From assembly GCA_027622655.1 (NCBI GenBank), contig JAQBYI010000032.1, positions 1-35,800 on the forward strand: a stretch of 35,800 nt of DNA, in the 5' to 3' direction. Every line of letters begins with the position of its first letter. Position 1 is the stretch's first letter. Under the pieces are notes generated by a model. That model worked only from the letters and a program-made list of their open reading frames with translations. It was not told the origin of the DNA and ran no database searches. The position numbers and the translations under genes are program-made. Below are positions 32,589-35,800 of the stretch, piece after piece. The DNA is from Gemmatimonadota bacterium. GTDB lineage: Bacteria; Gemmatimonadota; Gemmatimonadetes; Gemmatimonadales; Gemmatimonadaceae.

Positions 32589-35500
32589 TCAGAAGAACGG
32601 CTGGTACCGCGGCTTCCACAGCCGATCGTACGTGAGCCCCACGCGAAGCAGCATGCTCGCCCCGGGTGTCCGGTTGGTGCTCACCTTGCCTTGGAAGAAG
32701 AAAAAATCGGCCGCGATCGAGAGTGAAAGCTCGTCCACCAGCGGCACCGAGAGCTCGTGCACCATGTTGTATCGCAGCGCGAGGTGGCGCGGAGTGTCGC
32801 CGGGCGAAGGCAGGAAGTAGGTGAAGTCGTTGTGCATTCGGTAGGTCAGGTCGCCGGCCGAACCCGCGCGCGTCGCTCCGCCGAAGCGTCGCTCCAGGTC
32901 GGCAATCGCCTGGGCGCCGTACTGCAGGTTCGGTTGGCCGAGGTCGTTCTCAATGGCCGCCCCAAGCTCCAGGCGCCGCCACACGTCGCTGCCAACCCGC
33001 AGGTATCCCGCCGTCGCACGCACGGCCATCTGCCTCGGATTCCTGACGTGAGTGGCGGCGTCCTCGGTAGGAGTGAACTCCGTGTCGAATAGCCCGCGCA
33101 CGAATGGCCGCCACTGGACACGCGAGTTGGGAAATGCCGACGGGCGAAAGGTGACGTCGAGTTTGAGATCGTCGGCGGTCTCCGTGGCCGGCGGACTATC
33201 GGGACCGGGCACACCCTGCCGTGCGTAGGCAATGCTGAGGCCCACGTCCGTGGCCGTGGCGCGGCGCTCGTGAGTCGCGATGAAACGGCCGCTCGTGCCC
33301 ACGACCCAGCTGTTCCGCGTGTTCACCCGGCTCTCGGGTACGCTGCTGTAGCCCGATGACTTCGAGATCTCGTTCAGCGACACCCAGAGCGTGGGCCTCA
33401 CGAAGGTGAAGCTCAGCAGGTTGATGTGCGGTTGGCCGGGCGCGACGAGCGCGGCAATCCGGTCGATCTGCTCGCGACCCCTGCTCTCCCGGCGAATCAG
33501 TCGCAGTTCTTCGAACACGAAGTCCTTGAGTGCGAGCGCTGCACCGTCGTTCGACGGCACGAGATCGCCGTCCGCGCCGATCGTGAAGAGCCGCCGGACC
33601 CGCCGCCCACGTGAGAACGTCCGCGCGCGCGCGCCCTCGTAGAGCACATCGCTCGTCGCCACGCGGTAGTACGTCTGGTTATCGAGCCGGTGACCAAGGA
33701 CGAGGCCGTTCGCCATGTCGATGCCGCTCGTCGCCAGCTCACCGCGCGTATCGGCGCTCAGCATCGCGCGCAGGTCTGAGCCGAGCACGTCGAGCACCAC
33801 CACCTGATCCTCGGTCCAGAGCCACGCTCCGATTTCGTTCTCGTGCAACTTCCCAATGAGCGGCGGAAACTGATCGAGCCGGCGGATCACTGCCACTTCA
33901 GCGCTGGCGCGGAGACGCAGCAGCCGCGCCATGAACGCCTCCCACATCGCCTGCGACATCCGGCCCTGTCGCGTTACGTCGTCGAACTCGCGCAACTCGG
34001 GATACTGGTCGGCAATATCCACGAAAGCCGGGACCATCAGTTCACCACGCGGCTGACGCGCCAGTGTGGCCATCGCGTTGATCTCGCGCACCATCGCCGA
34101 ATCGAGCGGTGTGCGGTCCGTCACCGGCTCCACCTGGTTGGCCAACGCCACCAGATACGGTCTGGGCATCTCCGGCCGCGTGGCGAAACTGAGGTCGAGA
34201 CGACCCACGACCACGCCATTCGCGGCGCTTCGCGCCACGAGCGCTGGGGCGCCGGGTCGCGCAAACGGGCGCTCGGGCAAGTACACGCGCGTGAGCGTGC
34301 GCTCCGGCGCCCACCGCACGGGCATGTCTGCCACGATCGCGTCGACGCCCATCACCTCCTGCGCGATCACGGCGTTGTCGGCCGCATCGAGGTTCGAGAG
34401 CACCACGATCGAGGTCGCGCCGGCGGCGCGAAGCCGGTCCACCTCGCGGCGAGCCGCCGCCTGAGGCGCCTCGAAGGTGAAGTCGCGCGCGGCTGCGCGC
34501 GGCAGCCGTTCGCGAGCCCGGGCGTTCACGAGTCCCACGAGTCCCACCCGCAACCGACCGGCGTACACCATCCGGCTCGGCGTGAACAGCGACGAGTCCT
34601 TCGCCGTGACGTTCGCGGCGAGCAGCGTCAGGTCGGGAAACGCACGGCGCAGCGAATCGAGCGCTGCGGCGCCCAGCGCAAGCTCGAACTCGAATGGGAC
34701 GACGGCTGTGTAGCCGAGCCGTTGCAGAGCGGTGAAGTCGAGGTGCGCGCGGTCAGCCGGCAGGAGGTCGAGGTCGCCCTGCTGGTGGCCGAGGTCCACC
34801 GTGATCGCAATCGCCCCGGCAGCCTGCGCCTCGGCGCGGATGCGCCGCACGATCGTGGCGCGCGGACCCATCTGGCCGAGGTTCAGCGGAAGTTCGAAGA
34901 GCCGGGAGTCGAGCACGTCCACGCGGTTCATCTCACCCACCGTCCATGCTGCCGGATCCGCCGGCCACACGGCACCCGGCTGTTCCACGATCACCACGCG
35001 CTGTTCGGCGGGCGTGCGGAGCCGCGACACCGTAACGCGGGCTTCGACGAGGTCGGGAAAGTCGAGCGTCCGCCGCGGATTGCGCTCCAACATCGCAACA
35101 AGGTCTGGCTCGGGGCGCCACGGATCCTGCACGAGCATCACGTCGGCCGAAACCAGCGCGCGCACGCCGTCGAGCCGCTCAGCGTTCGCATGCTCAGCAA
35201 GAACGAACGGCAGCTCCGTACCTTCCGGTTCCTGGCCCGGAAAAAGGATCACGATGCCGGGCGCACGCCACGCCATATGGCTCACGAGCTTGAACGGCGC
35301 GCCCTCAGCGTTGGCCTGCTCGGTGAGCAGCTCATGTTCGGCCTGCGCGCGGCGTACGCCGAGCGCGCCGAGGCTCCGGCCCGTGTAGATGATGGACGCG
35401 CGGAGTGTGTCGGCGGGTGCCTGCGCTGGTGCCTGCGCTGGTGCCTGCGCTGGTGCCTGCGCTGGTGCCTGCGCCGGCGCTTGGGCCCGCACGGTCGATG

Positions 35501-35630
35501 GAGCGAGCGCGAGCATCGCCGCGAACGCGCATGCGCTCGTGCAGACGGTGCGGCGCCACTGAAAGATTTCGTCTCTGTGTTGCAAAGCCGTGCGAGTGGG
35601 GGAGATGCCTGCCCTAAGGTCAGACGACAC
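32589..35630 (-). CDS. Exported 5'-nucleotidase-like pseudoenzyme joined to a C-terminal barrel
   Basis: 1013 residues from GTG (35628-35630); TTG at 35583-35585 (residue 16) is a plausible alternative that places the signal peptide (TSACAFAAMLALAPSTVRAQ) closer to the start. Then come AQAP repeats (about 50-72) and, from about 255 to 440, a region laid out like UshA/5'-nucleotidase: TVDLGHQQGD, ALQRLGYTAVVPFEFELALG, LLAANVTAKD, GRLRVGLVGLVNA, IVVLSNLDAADNAV and MGVDAIVADMP. The metal-binding residues of those motifs (GNHE, GGHSH and others) are not there. A nucleotidase C-terminal-like region follows, then from about 700 to the end a beta-rich sequence finishing in RYQPFF, as in outer-membrane barrels. 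It is convergent with the serine hydrolase, 9 bases apart. Confidence 0.75.
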   Translation of the reverse strand: MSSDLRAGISPTRTALQHRDEIFQWRRTVCTSACAFAAMLALAPSTVRAQAPAQAPAQAPAQAPAQAPAQAPADTLRASIIYTGRSLGALGVRRAQAEHELLTEQANAEGAPFKLVSHMAWRAPGIVILFPGQEPEGTELPFVLAEHANAERLDGVRALVSADVMLVQDPWRPEPDLVAMLERNPRRTLDFPDLVEARVTVSRLRTPAEQRVVIVEQPGAVWPADPAAWTVGEMNRVDVLDSRLFELPLNLGQMGPRATIVRRIRAEAQAAGAIAITVDLGHQQGDLDLLPADRAHLDFTALQRLGYTAVVPFEFELALGAAALDSLRRAFPDLTLLAANVTAKDSSLFTPSRMVYAGRLRVGLVGLVNARARERLPRAAARDFTFEAPQAAARREVDRLRAAGATSIVVLSNLDAADNAVIAQEVMGVDAIVADMPVRWAPERTLTRVYLPERPFARPGAPALVARSAANGVVVGRLDLSFATRPEMPRPYLVALANQVEPVTDRTPLDSAMVREINAMATLARQPRGELMVPAFVDIADQYPELREFDDVTRQGRMSQAMWEAFMARLLRLRASAEVAVIRRLDQFPPLIGKLHENEIGAWLWTEDQVVVLDVLGSDLRAMLSADTRGELATSGIDMANGLVLGHRLDNQTYYRVATSDVLYEGARARTFSRGRRVRRLFTIGADGDLVPSNDGAALALKDFVFEELRLIRRESRGREQIDRIAALVAPGQPHINLLSFTFVRPTLWVSLNEISKSSGYSSVPESRVNTRNSWVVGTSGRFIATHERRATATDVGLSIAYARQGVPGPDSPPATETADDLKLDVTFRPSAFPNSRVQWRPFVRGLFDTEFTPTEDAATHVRNPRQMAVRATAGYLRVGSDVWRRLELGAAIENDLGQPNLQYGAQAIADLERRFGGATRAGSAGDLTYRMHNDFTYFLPSPGDTPRHLALRYNMVHELSVPLVDELSLSIAADFFFFQGKVSTNRTPGASMLLRVGLTYDRLWKPRYQPFF
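35416..35487 (-). repeat. 12-bp tandem repeats encoding AQAP units
   Basis: The unit GGTGCCTGCGCT (+ strand) repeats as five nearly exact copies at 35416-35475, with a degenerate sixth at 35476-35487. On the coding strand they specify Ala-Gln-Ala-Pro repeats right after the signal peptide of the 32589-35630 gene, a flexible linker that can change length by slippage without breaking the frame. Confidence 0.85.
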
Positions 35631-35678
35631 TCACGCCCAGTCAACCAACGGCCGGCCGGCGGGGGGCCCGGGCGCACA

Positions 35679-35722
35679 ACGCTGGACTAACGCTGGACTA
35701 TCGCTGGACTAACGCTGGACTG
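35679..35722. repeat. Four 11-bp direct repeats upstream of the pseudoenzyme gene
   Basis: Units ACGCTGGACTA (35679-35689), ACGCTGGACTA (35690-35700), TCGCTGGACTA (35701-35711) and ACGCTGGACTG (35712-35722) are head to tail with no spacer. They start 49 bases upstream of the GTG at 35630. A period of 11 bp places every unit on nearly the same face of the helix. The rest of the right edge (35723-35800) contains nothing I can identify. Confidence 0.85.
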
Positions 35723-35800
35723 AACGACGCGAGGGTATGTCCCGTTTCTAGTTGAAAGTCAGGTGATGACTCGGGGGTCAACGGTCACGCAGCAACCTTC

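Noticed and set aside
33843-35690. 615-codon open frame on the + strand opposite the 32589-35630 gene
   Set aside because: The sequence is Arg/His-rich with no domain, and the other strand has a signal peptide, recognisable fold segments and a barrel end.
35631-35800. Direct repeats considered as a CRISPR array or replication origin
   Set aside because: The units are 11 bp with no spacers, and there are no DnaA-like boxes, AT-rich tract or cas genes.

Overview
The window is GC-rich, densely coded bacterial chromosome. The gene content suggests a Gram-negative soil or aquatic bacterium of the Gemmatimonadota type or a close ally. The clues are a TonB-dependent receptor with an N-terminal carboxypeptidase-regulatory domain, a Ser/Thr kinase fused to a TolB/WD40-like propeller, a Tat-exported TldD, many exported amidohydrolases, frequent GTG/TTG starts and some apparently leaderless genes. 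This placement is an inference from gene style. No rRNA or tRNA gene, CRISPR array, insertion sequence or phage gene was found, and no gap without a gene is longer than about 235 bases.

Layout. 1-325: end of a PIN-domain (VapC-like) toxin. 392-7846: mainly + strand exported C-N hydrolases (amidase, gamma-glutamyltransferase, amidohydrolase, D-aminoacylase-like), interrupted by a small frameshifted lipoprotein and a minus-strand His/Met-rich exported protein. 7851-16189: a minus-strand block holding, in genomic order, a PLP threonine/serine dehydratase, a cyclase-family hydrolase, a cytochrome c/copper type II monooxygenase-like protein, a companion exported protein, a large TonB-dependent receptor and a pirin. 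16424-20756: a coiled-coil membrane protein, an OsmC protein (minus strand) and a TldD-TldE pair in which TldD carries a twin-arginine signal. 20962-24276: a collagen-like exported protein (minus strand) divergent from a receptor kinase whose frame is broken in kinase subdomain IX.

24349-30955 is the most coherent unit: a tightly packed + strand operon for cyanophycin (multi-L-arginyl-poly-L-aspartate) metabolism. It encodes isoaspartyl dipeptidase (iadA), cyanophycinase (cphB), cyanophycin synthetase (cphA) and a fourth protein that looks like a cyanophycin synthetase whose ATP-grasp domain has been removed. The first two would break the polymer to beta-Asp-Arg and then to Asp and Arg; CphA would make it; the fourth is the best candidate here for something not yet described. 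A serine hydrolase gene follows 40 bases later.

32589-35630 (minus strand) encodes a large exported protein in which a 5'-nucleotidase (UshA)-like fold appears to have lost every metal-binding motif and is joined to a probable outer-membrane barrel. Upstream of it are four 11-bp tandem repeats. Other structure includes strong hairpins between transcription units, a dispersed repeat that supplies the signal peptide of one gene, and a TAGxTT box 6 nt ahead of two start codons.
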